From contig NZ_AP022618.1 of NCBI RefSeq assembly GCF_010731615.1, positions 3,162,001-3,226,000 of the forward strand: DNA of 64,000 nt, in the 5' to 3' direction. The notes under the pieces are model-generated. The model was not told the origin of the DNA, made no database searches, and saw only the letters and a list, made by a program, of their open reading frames with translations. Of this stretch, positions 31,919 to 40,626 are shown one piece after another; within the stretch, counting starts at the first letter, position 1; every line of letters begins with the position of its first letter. Source of the stretch: Mycolicibacterium insubricum. GTDB taxonomy: Bacteria > Actinomycetota > Actinomycetes > Mycobacteriales > Mycobacteriaceae. A program made the position numbers and the translations under genes.

Positions 31919-32457
31919 TCACAATCCGGCCACGGTCGACGCCAAAACACCGCCGAACACCACCGCGGGCACCGCCATCCCGGCGGCGAATCCGAGGCCG
32001 AAGCGACGGCCACCGGCGGTGACCGCGAGAACCGTCTTGACCAGCAGGTTCGACCCCAGCGCGGCGGCGATCGCGACCAGCGCGGTGCCCGTGTCGATGG
32101 CACCCATCGACGCCGTCGTCGCCGTCGCCGTCGCCGACACGAACCCGCCGGCACGAACCCGCCGGCCAGGCCGGTGACCAGCAGGCCGCGCTCGGGGCCC
32201 AGCGCCCGCACGCCGATGTAACCGACCCAGCCGATGCCGGTGAACAGCACCACCAGCAACCACAGCTTCTCCGGGTTGAGCTGGCCGTAGGGCCCGAGGT
32301 CCCGGTCCGGCAGCAGCGGCAGGACGACGAACGCCACGACGAAGAACTTGATGGCGTCCTCCACCTCGACTTCGGTGAGGATCCGCCGGACGAACCGGTG
32401 GATGCGAGTCTTGGACCACAGCAGGGTGGTCACGATGACCGCGACCGCGACCGCCAC
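31919..32457 (-). pseudogene. DUF4010 (MgtC-associated) membrane protein, N-terminally short and frameshifted
   Basis: The first part (from GTG 32457) reads IVTTLLWSKTRIHRFVRRI, EDAIKFFVVAFVVLPLLPD and RGLLVTGLAGGFV, the DUF4010 pattern. The reading frame is then lost, and the family's continuation FVSATATATTASMGA...SNLLVKTVLAV...AGMAVPAVVFGG appears in another frame to a stop at 31919. The break coincides with a perfect 14-bp tandem duplication; removing one copy restores LAGGFVSATATAT. The usual N-terminal MgtC-like half is absent. Upstream in frame, codons for DANWQQIEPFL follow a GTT where a start would be expected. Confidence 0.85.
32138..32165. repeat. 14-bp perfect tandem duplication causing a frameshift
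   Basis: CACGAACCCGCCGG is present twice head to tail (32138-32151 and 32152-32165). Fourteen is not a multiple of three, and removing one copy rejoins the two reading frames of the DUF4010 gene without other change. It is therefore the probable inactivating lesion and could revert by slippage. Confidence 0.9.
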
Positions 32458-32518
32458 CAGGAACGGTTCGATCTGCTGCCAGTTCGCGTCAACTCCTCAG
32501 CGGTCCGGAACCCAGTAG

Positions 32519-33199
32519 TCAGGCGGTGGAACCGCCGACCGGTGCGTCGCCGGTCGGCGTCTCGACGGACGCCGACAGGGCGGCGGCCAGCGCCGACCCG
32601 GTGTGATTGATGTGCACGACGAACGGTCGCACCGGCGTGTAGCGGATGACGCTCATCGACGCCGGGTCGGCCACGATGCGCTGGAATCCGTCCAGGTGCA
32701 GGCCGAGCGCGTCGGCGAGCACCGACTTGATGACGTCACCGTGCGTGCACGCCAGCCAGAGCACGTCGCCGCCGGCGCCCTCGGCCAGACGCCGGTCGTG
32801 CTCCCGGATCGCCGCGACCGCTCGGGTCTGCACCTCGGCCAGTCCCTCGCCGTCGGGGAACACCGCCGCGCTGGGTTGCTGCTGCACGACCTTCCACAGG
32901 GGTTCGCCGGCCAGGTCGGTGAAGGTGCGGCCGGTCCAGCTGCCGTAGTCGACCTCGACCAGGCGTTCGTCGATGACCTGCTCCAGCCCCAGGGCGGCGG
33001 CCAGCGGTTCCAGCGTGCGTTCGCAGCGCAGCAACGGGGAACGGACCAGCGCCGCAATCCGCAGCCCGGCGAGCCGGTCGACGACGCCGGCCGCCTGCTC
33101 GCGGCCGGTGTCGTCGAGGTCGACGCCGGGGCTGCGTCCGGCCAGGGTGTGGGCGGTGTTGGCGGTGGATCGGCCGTGCCGCAACAGGATGACGGTCAT
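32519..33199 (-). CDS. Histidine phosphatase (phosphoglycerate mutase superfamily, MSMEG_4193-like)
   Basis: 226 aa. Catalytic RHG in VILLRHGRSTAN (His8), second arginine in ALVRSPLLRCERT, acid/base Glu in DYGSWTGR context and the second histidine in LWLACTHGDVI. A C-terminal VHINHTGSALA segment is typical of the actinobacterial subgroup next to DUF3090/SCO1664. Probable acid phosphatase; substrate unknown. Stop to uppP stop region: its ATG lies 10 bp after uppP, so co-transcription with uppP is likely. Confidence 0.9.
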   Translation of the reverse strand: MTVILLRHGRSTANTAHTLAGRSPGVDLDDTGREQAAGVVDRLAGLRIAALVRSPLLRCERTLEPLAAALGLEQVIDERLVEVDYGSWTGRTFTDLAGEPLWKVVQQQPSAAVFPDGEGLAEVQTRAVAAIREHDRRLAEGAGGDVLWLACTHGDVIKSVLADALGLHLDGFQRIVADPASMSVIRYTPVRPFVVHINHTGSALAAALSASVETPTGDAPVGGSTA

Positions 33200-33209
33200 C
33201 GGGGGCGCC

Positions 33210-34064
33210 TCACGACGCCGCCAGCACGCCGGTGCCCAACAGGGCCATCACCACGGTGCCCAGCAGGATCCGGTAGCCGACGAACCAGTACATGCTGTGG
33301 TTGCTGACGAACCGCAGCAGCCAGGAGATCGCAGCGTATCCGACGACGAAGGTGATGATCACCGAGACCAGCAGCTGCGGGCCGGTGGCGCTCATCCCTT
33401 CGGTGACCGGTTTCCAGGCGTTGGGCAGTTCGTGCAGGCCGGAGGCGAAGACTGCGGGGATGCCGAGCAGGAAGCCGAACCGGGCGGCCAGCGCCCGGTC
33501 CATGCCCAGGAACAGCCCGGCGCTGATCGTCGACCCGGACCGGGATACCCCGGGGATCAGTGCCAGGCACTGGGCGAAGCCGACGGCCACCCCGTCGCGC
33601 ACGGTGAGGTCCTCGGCGTGGCGGGTCTGGCGGCCGAAGTATTCCGCCGCGGCGATCACGAAGGAGAACGCCACCATCGCTGTCGCGATTACCCATAGGT
33701 TGCGCACGTCGCCACGGATGAAGTGCTGGAAGACCACGCCGATCACCACGATCGGGATGCTGCCGATGATGACCAGCCAGCCCATCCGGTAGTCGACGTT
33801 GTCGCGGTGGGTTTTGATCAGCAGGCCGTCGAACCAGGCCCGCACGATCCGGACGATGTCGCGGGCGAAGTAGGCCAGCACGGCAATCTCGGTGCCCAGC
33901 TGGGACACCGCGGTAAACGACGCCCCGGCGTCGTCGGAGAAGAACAGCCGCGAGGTGATCGCCAAGTGCCCCGACGAGGACACCGGAAGGAACTCGGTCA
34001 GGCCCTGTACGACGGAGAGCACCACGACCTGAAGCCACGACATGGCCGACACGGCGGTATCCAC
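33210..34064 (-). CDS. uppP: Undecaprenyl-diphosphatase UppP (BacA)
   Basis: 284 aa from a GTG at 34064 (ATG at 34043 is the alternative). Integral membrane protein with the two inverted-repeat active-site motifs: [15 protein letters not shown] near the N-terminus and [13 protein letters not shown] in the middle. Dephosphorylates polyprenyl pyrophosphate to recycle the lipid carrier for peptidoglycan and arabinogalactan; overexpression of such proteins is known to give bacitracin resistance. Neighbours match M. tuberculosis Rv2136c. Confidence 0.96.
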   Translation of the reverse strand: MDTAVSAMSWLQVVVLSVVQGLTEFLPVSSSGHLAITSRLFFSDDAGASFTAVSQLGTEIAVLAYFARDIVRIVRAWFDGLLIKTHRDNVDYRMGWLVIIGSIPIVVIGVVFQHFIRGDVRNLWVIATAMVAFSFVIAAAEYFGRQTRHAEDLTVRDGVAVGFAQCLALIPGVSRSGSTISAGLFLGMDRALAARFGFLLGIPAVFASGLHELPNAWKPVTEGMSATGPQLLVSVIITFVVGYAAISWLLRFVSNHSMYWFVGYRILLGTVVMALLGTGVLAAS

Positions 34065-34091
34065 GCCGACGACCGTACCGCCAAATACTGA

Positions 34092-34214
34092 TCACAACGG
34101 TGTTGCGCACCCCGCCGGTCTACGTGGTGTCGTGGCGATCATCCACCCGGTGAACAGTGCCGGAATCGCCAGGAAGAGGTAGAACCACACCGCCAGCGTC
34201 TGGTTGGAAAACAT
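34092..34214 (-). CDS. Possible small membrane peptide
   Basis: 40 aa from an ATG: starts MFSNQTLAVWFYLFLAIPAL, one good hydrophobic span, then a short Arg/Pro-rich tail. Codon third positions are G/C-rich like neighbouring genes. The frame stays open upstream to 34415, but that part is not protein-like. Lies 27 bp upstream of the uppP start on the same strand, so it could be a leader peptide of uppP. No homologue recognised; may be chance. Confidence 0.35.
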   Translation of the reverse strand: MFSNQTLAVWFYLFLAIPALFTGWMIATTPRRPAGCATPL

Positions 34215-34374
34215 GGGGCTCCGGTTCGGCTCCTCGGCCGAGGCGCGGGATGTGTAACCCAAGTGGTCCTTCGGCGGGGAAATGGGCGTTGATCGACCAG
34301 TTACGTACACCCAGGCGGGCTCGGCAGGCAGCTGACCTGGGAATTTGCCCGTGATGGGGAATCGTGGCTGTCCG

Positions 34375-34418
34375 TAAGTGGTCTGTCGAGGAGCCGACGG
34401 ACGCCGACAGACCACTTA
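34375..34418. repeat. Perfect 14-bp inverted repeat (hairpin) upstream of lppL
   Basis: TAAGTGGTCTGTCG (34375-34388) and its exact reverse complement (34405-34418) flank 16 nt. There is no T-tract, so it does not look like a standard terminator. Placed ~90 bp before lppL and ~310 bp from uppP, it could be an operator, a processing hairpin or a terminator for either direction. Confidence 0.75.
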
Positions 34419-34508
34419 GCTGCATGCCCCGACAACCTCCGGCGAAGGTCCTTCACGAACCGCCCGAATACACTCGACCGGACCCGTCGCCCAGCCGAAG
34501 AGAACACC

Positions 34509-35543
34509 GTGCCCCGCTACGCCTGCCCCACCGCCGCCCGGCGCGCCCTGGCCGGGGCGTGTGTGCTGATGCTGCTGGCCGGTTGCTCATGGATGCCCGA
34601 CAAGCACCTGGGCGGGGCGCCGCCGACCATCGAGACGGCCCGGCCCGCGGTCTCCCCCGCGACGACCGTCACGCCGGCCGGCACGGTCCGTCCGCTGGCG
34701 GGCATCCCGCAGGCTGCGCTGGTCGACCCGGACACCGCGTCGTTGGTCGTGCTGGTCGGCGGCGACACCCCCTCCCTGCAGGTTCTCGGATCCACCTCGG
34801 GCACCCGGGTGATTCCGCTGCCCAAGACCGCGCCGACGACCGCACTCGCGGCCGCGCAACCGGGCACGGTGCTGCTGACCACCCGCGGCGGTTATCTCAC
34901 GGTCGACCTGCGGGCCGGCACGGTGACCCGCATCGACATCGACGGCCAGGCGAACACCGATTTCACCGCGATCGCCCGGCGCGCCGACGGCCGGTTGCTG
35001 CTCGGCACCGTCGACGGCACCCTGCTGCTGTTGGCCGGGCCCGCCCAGGTCGCCCACTCCGAGCGGATCTTCGCCCGGGTGGACGCCATCGTCACCCAGG
35101 GCGACATCGGGGTGGTGCTGGATCGAGGGCAGACCTCGGTCACGGCGGTCAACACCGACGGCAGCCCCGGTGAGGCGCTGCGGGCCGGCGAGGGCGCGAC
35201 CACCATGGTCGCCGACAGCGCGGGCCGGGTGCTGGTCACCGACACCCGGGGCGGGGAACTCCTGGTGTTCGGCACCGACCCGCTGATCATGCGTCAGCGC
35301 TACCCGGTGCCCTCCTCCCCGTTCGGTCTCGCCGGGTCGACCGCGCTGGCCTGGGTGTCCACCACGGTCGACAACAAGGTGACCGGGTACGACCTATCCA
35401 CCGGCATCCCGGTGCAGCGCGTGCAGTACCCGACGGTGTCCCAACCGGACCTGCTGGCCCACGACGCGGCGACCGACACCCTCTACGTGGTGTCGACGAC
35501 GGGCGCCGGTGTCCAGATGATCGCGCACGCGAGTCGCCCGTGA
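34509..35543 (+). CDS. lppL: Lipoprotein LppL
   Basis: 344 aa from a GTG. Signal peptide ALAGACVLMLLAGC with lipobox LAGC (Cys26). The mature part has repeated beta-strand units such as GTVLLTTRGGYLTVDL, GRLLLGTVDGTLLLLA and GRVLVTDTRGGELLVFG, consistent with a beta-propeller. Probable extracytoplasmic scaffold; function unknown. Its TGA overlaps the start of the next gene (GTGA, 35540-35543). Order lppL-pyrD is as in M. tuberculosis (Rv2138-Rv2139). Confidence 0.92.
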   Translation: MPRYACPTAARRALAGACVLMLLAGCSWMPDKHLGGAPPTIETARPAVSPATTVTPAGTVRPLAGIPQAALVDPDTASLVVLVGGDTPSLQVLGSTSGTRVIPLPKTAPTTALAAAQPGTVLLTTRGGYLTVDLRAGTVTRIDIDGQANTDFTAIARRADGRLLLGTVDGTLLLLAGPAQVAHSERIFARVDAIVTQGDIGVVLDRGQTSVTAVNTDGSPGEALRAGEGATTMVADSAGRVLVTDTRGGELLVFGTDPLIMRQRYPVPSSPFGLAGSTALAWVSTTVDNKVTGYDLSTGIPVQRVQYPTVSQPDLLAHDAATDTLYVVSTTGAGVQMIAHASRP

Positions 35544-35794
35544 GCCGCGCGTCGCGCGGGCGGATGCCGGCCGCCTGGGAAGCCGATCTGTCCGACGAGT
35601 ACGAGTGGATCCCGTTGCGGCTGCCGCCGGACGTCACCCGGCTGACCGCCTCCACCCGACTGTCCATCGAGGCGGCCTATCGCGGCTGGGAACTGACGAA
35701 GGTCCGGCTCTACAGCGACGGTAGCCGCCGGGTTCTGCTGCGCCGCAAGAAGATCCGGTTGAATCCGCTGGCCGACACGGTGATGGGACCCTAG
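35540..35794 (+). CDS. DUF5703 small protein
   Basis: 84 aa from a GTG overlapping the lppL stop. Contains [42 protein letters not shown] and a basic [11 protein letters not shown] tail, the pattern of the small actinobacterial DUF5703 family. Five bp before pyrD, so the three genes form one operon. Soluble, no catalytic motif visible; role unknown. Confidence 0.8.
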   Translation: MSRASRGRMPAAWEADLSDEYEWIPLRLPPDVTRLTASTRLSIEAAYRGWELTKVRLYSDGSRRVLLRRKKIRLNPLADTVMGP

Positions 35795-35799
35795 AACGC

Positions 35800-36876
35800 A
35801 TGTATGACCTGCTGCGCGCCGCCATGTTCCGGGTGCCACCGGAACGCATCCACACCGTCGTCTTCGCCGGCCTGCGCGCGGCGACGGCCACCGCACCGGC
35901 GCGCGTCGCGCTGCGCCGACGCCTGGCCCCGGCCGACCCGATCCTGGCCAGCACCGTCTTCGGTGTCCGGTTTCCCGGACCGCTGGGGCTGGCCGCCGGA
36001 TTCGACAAGGACGGGCAGGGACTGAACACCTGGGGGGCGCTCGGCTTCGGCTACGCCGAGGTCGGCACCGTCACCGCGGCGGCCCAGCCCGGCAACCCCT
36101 CGCCCCGGCTGTTCCGGCTGCCGGCCGACCGTGCGCTGCTCAACCGGATGGGCTTCAACAACCACGGAGCCGGGGAACTGGCGCTGCGGCTGGCGCGGGA
36201 ACATTCCGATGTACCGATCGGGGTGAACATCGGCAAGACCAAGCTGACCCCGCCCGAGGGCGCGGTCGAGGACTACCGGGCCAGCGCCCGGCTGCTCGGC
36301 CGGCTCGCGGACTATCTGGTGGTCAACGTCAGTTCGCCGAACACCCCCGGCCTGCGGGACCTGCAGGCGGTCGAGGCGTTGCGCCCGATCCTGGCCGGGG
36401 TGCTCCAGGAGACGCCGACCACCCCGGTGCTGGTCAAGATCGCGCCGGACCTGTCCGATGAGGACGTCGACGCGGTCGCCGACCTGGCGCTCGAGCTGGG
36501 TCTGGCCGGGATCGTCGCGACCAACACCACGATATCGCGGGCACATCTGGCGACCGCGGGCGTCGAGCAGCTGGGATCCGGTGGCATCTCCGGGCCGCCG
36601 GTCGCCGCCCGGTCGCTGGCGATCCTGCGCCGCCTGCGGGCTCGGGTGGGCGAGCGCTTGGTGCTGATCAGCGTGGGTGGCATCGAGACGGCGGAGGACG
36701 CCTGGACCCGCATCACCGCGGGCGCCGCCCTGTTGCAGGGCTACACCGGATTCATCTACGGCGGCGGGTTGTGGGCAAAGCACATTCACGACGGCATCGC
36801 CGCACGCCTGCACGCCGGTGGCTTCGCATCGCTGGCCGAGGCGGTCGGGTCGGGCGCCGTCGGGCCGACCGGGTAG
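35800..36876 (+). CDS. pyrD: Dihydroorotate dehydrogenase (quinone), PyrD class 2
   Basis: 358 aa. Class 2 enzyme with an N-terminal amphipathic membrane-associating extension ([19 protein letters not shown]). FMN and substrate motifs: [51 protein letters not shown] (catalytic Ser), [14 protein letters not shown] and GFIYGGG. Oxidises dihydroorotate to orotate in pyrimidine synthesis, passing electrons to quinone at the membrane. Third gene of the lppL operon; a strong hairpin lies 160 bp downstream. Confidence 0.97.
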   Translation: MYDLLRAAMFRVPPERIHTVVFAGLRAATATAPARVALRRRLAPADPILASTVFGVRFPGPLGLAAGFDKDGQGLNTWGALGFGYAEVGTVTAAAQPGNPSPRLFRLPADRALLNRMGFNNHGAGELALRLAREHSDVPIGVNIGKTKLTPPEGAVEDYRASARLLGRLADYLVVNVSSPNTPGLRDLQAVEALRPILAGVLQETPTTPVLVKIAPDLSDEDVDAVADLALELGLAGIVATNTTISRAHLATAGVEQLGSGGISGPPVAARSLAILRRLRARVGERLVLISVGGIETAEDAWTRITAGAALLQGYTGFIYGGGLWAKHIHDGIAARLHAGGFASLAEAVGSGAVGPTG

Positions 36877-37196
36877 TCATACAAAACAGGTAGTGACTAC
36901 GCATGTGCCGTGAAGGCCCATCGCAGTAATGTGTGATGCGAGGCACAGCGGGCAGTTCGTTCAGGGGGAGCAGGACGGCCGGGCCGCACAGCCGGGGGGC
37001 GTGGGTCAACGTCCGTCCGCTGACCGGTGTGCCCGAACGTGGACCGGGCGGGACCTTGAGGGGTCGCCCGGTCCACGTTGGTATTTGCGGCGGACCTCCA
37101 GACGTGGTGCGCTGTCCCGCCTAAGTTCCCCCGTTTCGGCCCCCGATCGCGGTTAACTATCCGGCGACGATGGTTGTGGGGCCGGAGGGGGTTGGG
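36877..37196. other. 320-bp intergenic region between pyrD and the GMC operon
   Basis: Holds a perfect 15-bp inverted repeat (listed separately) and the presumed GMC-operon promoter. GTAGTGACTAC (36890-36900) is a small palindrome just after pyrD. Apart from these I see no gene here. Confidence 0.6.
37036..37079 (+). terminator. Strong 15-bp hairpin, candidate terminator
   Basis: AACGTGGACCGGGCG (37036-37050) and its exact reverse complement (37065-37079) enclose 14 nt that include GACC and GGTC, so the stem can extend further. The following bases GGTATTTGCGG contain a short T-run only. It could end lppL-pyrD transcription or attenuate the GMC operon, which starts ~118 bp later. Confidence 0.6.
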
Positions 37197-38924
37197 TTGA
37201 GTACCGAGGCGACGGAATTACCCGACCGCACCGAGGTGCTGGTCATCGGCTCCGGCTTCGGTGGATCCGTCGTCGCCGCCGAACTCGCGACCGCGGGGAC
37301 GCAGGTGTGTGTCGTCGAACGCGGCAACGAATACCCGCCGGGCAGTTTTCCCCGGGGCCCCGCGGAGTACGCCACAAACTTCTGGGATCCGCACCGCGGC
37401 CTGTTCGGCATGTTCGACGTGTGGACCTTCCGCGGGCTGGAAACCGTGGTGGCCAGCGGCCTCGGCGGCGGGTCGTTGATCTACGCCAACGTGATGCTAC
37501 GCAAGCCGGCGACCTGGTTCCGTCAACCACACCCCTACCGGCCCGGCGTCGAGGAACAGTGGAGTTTCGACCGCGCCGCACTCGAACCGCACTACGACGC
37601 CGTCGAGGACTTCCTGCGCGTGCAGAAATTGCCCACCGAGGCCACCGACGACCCGCTCGATCCCGCCTATCGGCTGCCCAAGACGCTCGCCTTCGCCGGC
37701 ACCGGCAACGCAGCGCTGGCGCCGCTGGCCGTACAGTTCCGCAACGAGGCCGGGCACGCGGTGATCGGCGGCGGCGTCCCGGATCCCGGATATCCCAACC
37801 TGTTCGGCGCCGCGCGGCGCACCTGCCGGCTGTGCGGCGAGTGCGACGTCGGGTGCAACGACGGCGCCAAGAACAGCATGGACCACACCTACCTGTCGCT
37901 GGCCAAGGCGCACCATGCCACCCTGCACACCCGCACCAAGGTCACCCGCATCACCCGGGGGCCCGCCGGCGGGTTCGAGGTCGCGGTCAAGGTCTACCCG
38001 CCGGCCCCGCCGGGGCGCACCGTCATACCGCGGCGCCGGACGATCATCGCGGACCGGGTGGTGCTGGCTGCCGGAACACTCGGCAGCGGCTACCTGATGC
38101 TGCGCAACCGCGAGCACCTCGGCCTGCACAACCCCGCGCTGGGCTCCCGGTTCTGCGGCAACGGGGACCTGCTGGGTTTCATCCTCGGCGCGGCGGAGTC
38201 GCTGGCGGGCTGGCGCGGCCCGGTGATCACCTCCTACCTGGAGTTTCCCGACCAGACCGATACCCGCCTGGCCACCGACCTGGGGATGTACATCCAGGAC
38301 GCCGGCTATCCGGAGTTCGCGGCCTGGCTCACCGACACCGCGGCATCTCTGCGGCGACTGCCGAAGATGGCGAAGGTGATCATCGGCGAGGCAGTCGGAC
38401 GCAAGTTGGGGCGCACCGACACCTCGCTGTCGGCCGAGCTCAGCGAGCTGCTGGGCCGCCCGACCATCACCTCGCACGGCCTGCCGGTGCTCGGCATGGG
38501 AATGGACGTCGCCGACGGCACCCTGTTCTTGCAGACGAAGCACCCGAAGGTCATGGACAACACCTGGAGCACGGCGTCGTCGGCCGAATACTTCGACGTG
38601 CTCGTCGACCGGATGCGCAACCTCGCCGCCCAATTGGGCGGCCGGCTGACGCTCAACCCCACCTACCGGTTCCGGCGGGTGATCTCGGTGCACCCGTTGG
38701 GTGGCTGCCCGGCCGACACCGACCACAGCCTCGGGGTGGTCGACGGTATGGGCCGGGTCCGCGGCGTACCCGGGATGCGGATCTGCGACGGGTCGGTCTT
38801 CCCCGGTCCGGTCGGCGCGAACCCGTCACTGACCATCGCCGCGTTCGCCCGCCGCGTCGCGCTGGACATGCGCGACAACGAGAACACCGATCCACAGTCC
38901 TGGCCGCAGGTGGGTGTGGCATGA
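37197..38924 (+). CDS. GMC oxidoreductase (cholesterol-oxidase-like)
   Basis: 575 aa from a TTG at 37197, preceded by GGAGGGGG; ATG at 37170 is an alternative with no clear RBS. FAD-binding VLVIGSGFGGSVVAAELA near the N-terminus, CRLCGECDVGCNDGAKNSM with four cysteines as in cholesterol-oxidase-like members, active-site HPLGGCPAD, and C-terminal DGSVFPGPVGANPSLTIAA. Oxidises an alcohol, possibly a sterol, with FAD. First of three genes joined by 4-nt overlaps (ATGA, GTGA); elsewhere similar parts occur fused in one long protein (family knowledge, not checked). Confidence 0.88.
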   Translation: MSTEATELPDRTEVLVIGSGFGGSVVAAELATAGTQVCVVERGNEYPPGSFPRGPAEYATNFWDPHRGLFGMFDVWTFRGLETVVASGLGGGSLIYANVMLRKPATWFRQPHPYRPGVEEQWSFDRAALEPHYDAVEDFLRVQKLPTEATDDPLDPAYRLPKTLAFAGTGNAALAPLAVQFRNEAGHAVIGGGVPDPGYPNLFGAARRTCRLCGECDVGCNDGAKNSMDHTYLSLAKAHHATLHTRTKVTRITRGPAGGFEVAVKVYPPAPPGRTVIPRRRTIIADRVVLAAGTLGSGYLMLRNREHLGLHNPALGSRFCGNGDLLGFILGAAESLAGWRGPVITSYLEFPDQTDTRLATDLGMYIQDAGYPEFAAWLTDTAASLRRLPKMAKVIIGEAVGRKLGRTDTSLSAELSELLGRPTITSHGLPVLGMGMDVADGTLFLQTKHPKVMDNTWSTASSAEYFDVLVDRMRNLAAQLGGRLTLNPTYRFRRVISVHPLGGCPADTDHSLGVVDGMGRVRGVPGMRICDGSVFPGPVGANPSLTIAAFARRVALDMRDNENTDPQSWPQVGVA

Positions 38925-39586
38925 GGGTCGACTTCACCGAGGAGATGCGCGGCTTCTACGCGCCCGGGGCCCCCGGATATGACACCGGTGAGATCCTGGG
39001 CCGCGCCGAAGGCATCCGGCTGGGATTCCGGCTCACCATCGGTACCGATGACGTCGCCGCCATGATCGCCGACCACAACCACCGGATGCGGGCCGTCGGC
39101 ACCATCACCTGCAAGGAGTTCGGCCCCGCCGCCCTGTCCACCGACGGCCAGTTCGAACTGTTCGCGCCGGCCCAGCGGGGGCGCTACAGCATGCGCTACC
39201 GGCTGCCGTTTCGCGCCTGGGACGGCCAGCCGATGACCCTGCTGGGCTACAAAGACGTCGGCGACGACCACGGCCCGGACATGTGGCCGGACACCACCAC
39301 CTGTTACACGCGGCTGTGCCACGGGTCGGCGGACTGGCCGACCGACCCCGGTGAGCCCGACGGTTCTGACATCGCCGGGCCTCTTCCTCGCGGAACCACA
39401 CCGCTCGTCGAACCCGGCGAGCCCGACGAGCACGCCCGCGGCATCCTGCGGCTGACCGCGCCGATGTTCGCCCGCCAGCTGGCCACCTTCCGCGGCACCC
39501 CCGAGGGGCTGGCCCGCTTCGGGGTGTTCTTCGGCCAGGGGTTGCTGCGCGCCTACCGCGGCCCGTTCCGGAGGTACTCGGTGTGA
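38921..39586 (+). CDS. Uncharacterised protein of the GMC-oxidoreductase operon
   Basis: 221 aa, ATG overlapping the preceding TGA. Starts MRVDFTEEMRGFYAPGAPGYD, with LGFRLTIGTDDVAAMIADHN, a strand-rich middle (GTITCKEFGPAALSTDGQFELF, RYSMRYRLPFRAWDGQPMTL) and APMFARQLATFRGTPEGLARF at the C-terminus. It resembles the middle region of long cholesterol-oxidase/hydrolase fusion proteins. No catalytic motif seen; a ligand-binding beta-barrel is possible. Confidence 0.7.
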   Translation: MRVDFTEEMRGFYAPGAPGYDTGEILGRAEGIRLGFRLTIGTDDVAAMIADHNHRMRAVGTITCKEFGPAALSTDGQFELFAPAQRGRYSMRYRLPFRAWDGQPMTLLGYKDVGDDHGPDMWPDTTTCYTRLCHGSADWPTDPGEPDGSDIAGPLPRGTTPLVEPGEPDEHARGILRLTAPMFARQLATFRGTPEGLARFGVFFGQGLLRAYRGPFRRYSV

Positions 39587-40626
39587 GCCCGGCCGACGTC
39601 GTGGTGGAAACCGTCCCGTTCACCGCCGGGGACGGAATGAAGTTGAACCTCAAGCGGATCCGCGGGTCCGTCGCCCCGTGGAAGGGTCCGGTGCTGCTGG
39701 CGCCCGGCGCCGGGGTGCGCGCCGAGCTGTTCCGCCCGCCCGAGGCGGTCACCGTCGTCGACGCCCTGCTCGCCGACGGGTGGGAGGTGTGGCTGGAGAA
39801 CTGGCGGGCCAGTATCGACGTGCCTCGCAACCGGTGGAACCTGGATCAGGCCGCCGCCTACGACCATCCGCAGGCGGTGCGCACCATCTGCGACCTCACC
39901 GGCGCCGAGCGGGTCAAGGCGGTGGTGCACTGTCAGGGATCGAGCAGCTTCATGCTGGCGGTGGCGGCCGGGCTGCTGCCCGAGGTGGACAACATCGTCG
40001 CCAACTCGATGTCGTTGCACCCGGTGGTGCCGGCCTTCTCCGCGTTCAAGTTACGCCGGCTGGTACCGCTGATCGCACCGCTGCTCCCCTACGTCGACAC
40101 CCGGTGGGGCGAACCCGGCCATCCCCCGCCCAATCCGGCGGCCCGGGCACTGGTGGCGATGGTGCACGCCACGCACCGCGAGTGCGCCAACAGTTCCTGC
40201 CGGATGATCAGCTTCACCTACGGTTCGGGGCGCCCTGCCCTGTGGTCACACGAGAACCTCTCGGAGAGAACCCACGACTGGCTGCGGGCCGAGTTCGGCG
40301 CGGTGCCACTGAGTTTCTTCGGCCAGATGGCGCGTTCCGTACATGCCGGGCAGTTGCTGCCCACCGGCCAGTTCTCATGCCTGCCAACGGATCTGCTGAA
40401 TCACCGGCCGAAATCCGAGGCGCGCATCGCGCTGCTCACCGGTTCGCAGAACCGATGTTTCCTGCCCGAAAGTCAGTACCGGACACTGGAATACCTGGAG
40501 AAACACCGGCCGGGCGGGCCGCAGTCGATCAAGGAATTCGACGGCTACGGGCACCTGGACGTCTTCTTCGCCCGCTACGCCGCCCGGGACATCTTCGACT
40601 ACATCATCGAGCAGCTGAACCGCTGA
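39583..40626 (+). CDS. Alpha/beta hydrolase of the GMC-oxidoreductase operon
   Basis: 347 aa from a GTG overlapping the preceding stop. Hydrolase fold with oxyanion region VLLAPGAGVRAELFRPPE, nucleophile elbow CQGSSS (GxSxx variant lacking the second glycine) and a C-terminal FDGYGHLDVFFA carrying the likely His. The W-rich segment WEVWLENWRASIDVP is typical of lipase/sterol-ester groups. Could hydrolyse an ester made or oxidised by the GMC partner (inference). Its 3' end overlaps the convergent regulator gene by 23 bp. Confidence 0.82.
   Translation: MSPADVVVETVPFTAGDGMKLNLKRIRGSVAPWKGPVLLAPGAGVRAELFRPPEAVTVVDALLADGWEVWLENWRASIDVPRNRWNLDQAAAYDHPQAVRTICDLTGAERVKAVVHCQGSSSFMLAVAAGLLPEVDNIVANSMSLHPVVPAFSAFKLRRLVPLIAPLLPYVDTRWGEPGHPPPNPAARALVAMVHATHRECANSSCRMISFTYGSGRPALWSHENLSERTHDWLRAEFGAVPLSFFGQMARSVHAGQLLPTGQFSCLPTDLLNHRPKSEARIALLTGSQNRCFLPESQYRTLEYLEKHRPGGPQSIKEFDGYGHLDVFFARYAARDIFDYIIEQLNR

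Larger units (their letters stand above)
34065..34508. other. 444-bp divergent intergenic region uppP/lppL
   Basis: Contains the divergent control region for uppP (leftward) and lppL (rightward), a possible 40-codon membrane peptide and a perfect 14-bp inverted repeat, both listed separately. I see no tRNA, known riboswitch or repeat family here. Confidence 0.6.

Noticed and set aside
37080..37170. ATG at 37170 as the GMC start
   Set aside because: No Shine-Dalgarno is visible; the TTG at 37197 follows GGAGGGGG. Kept as an alternative only.
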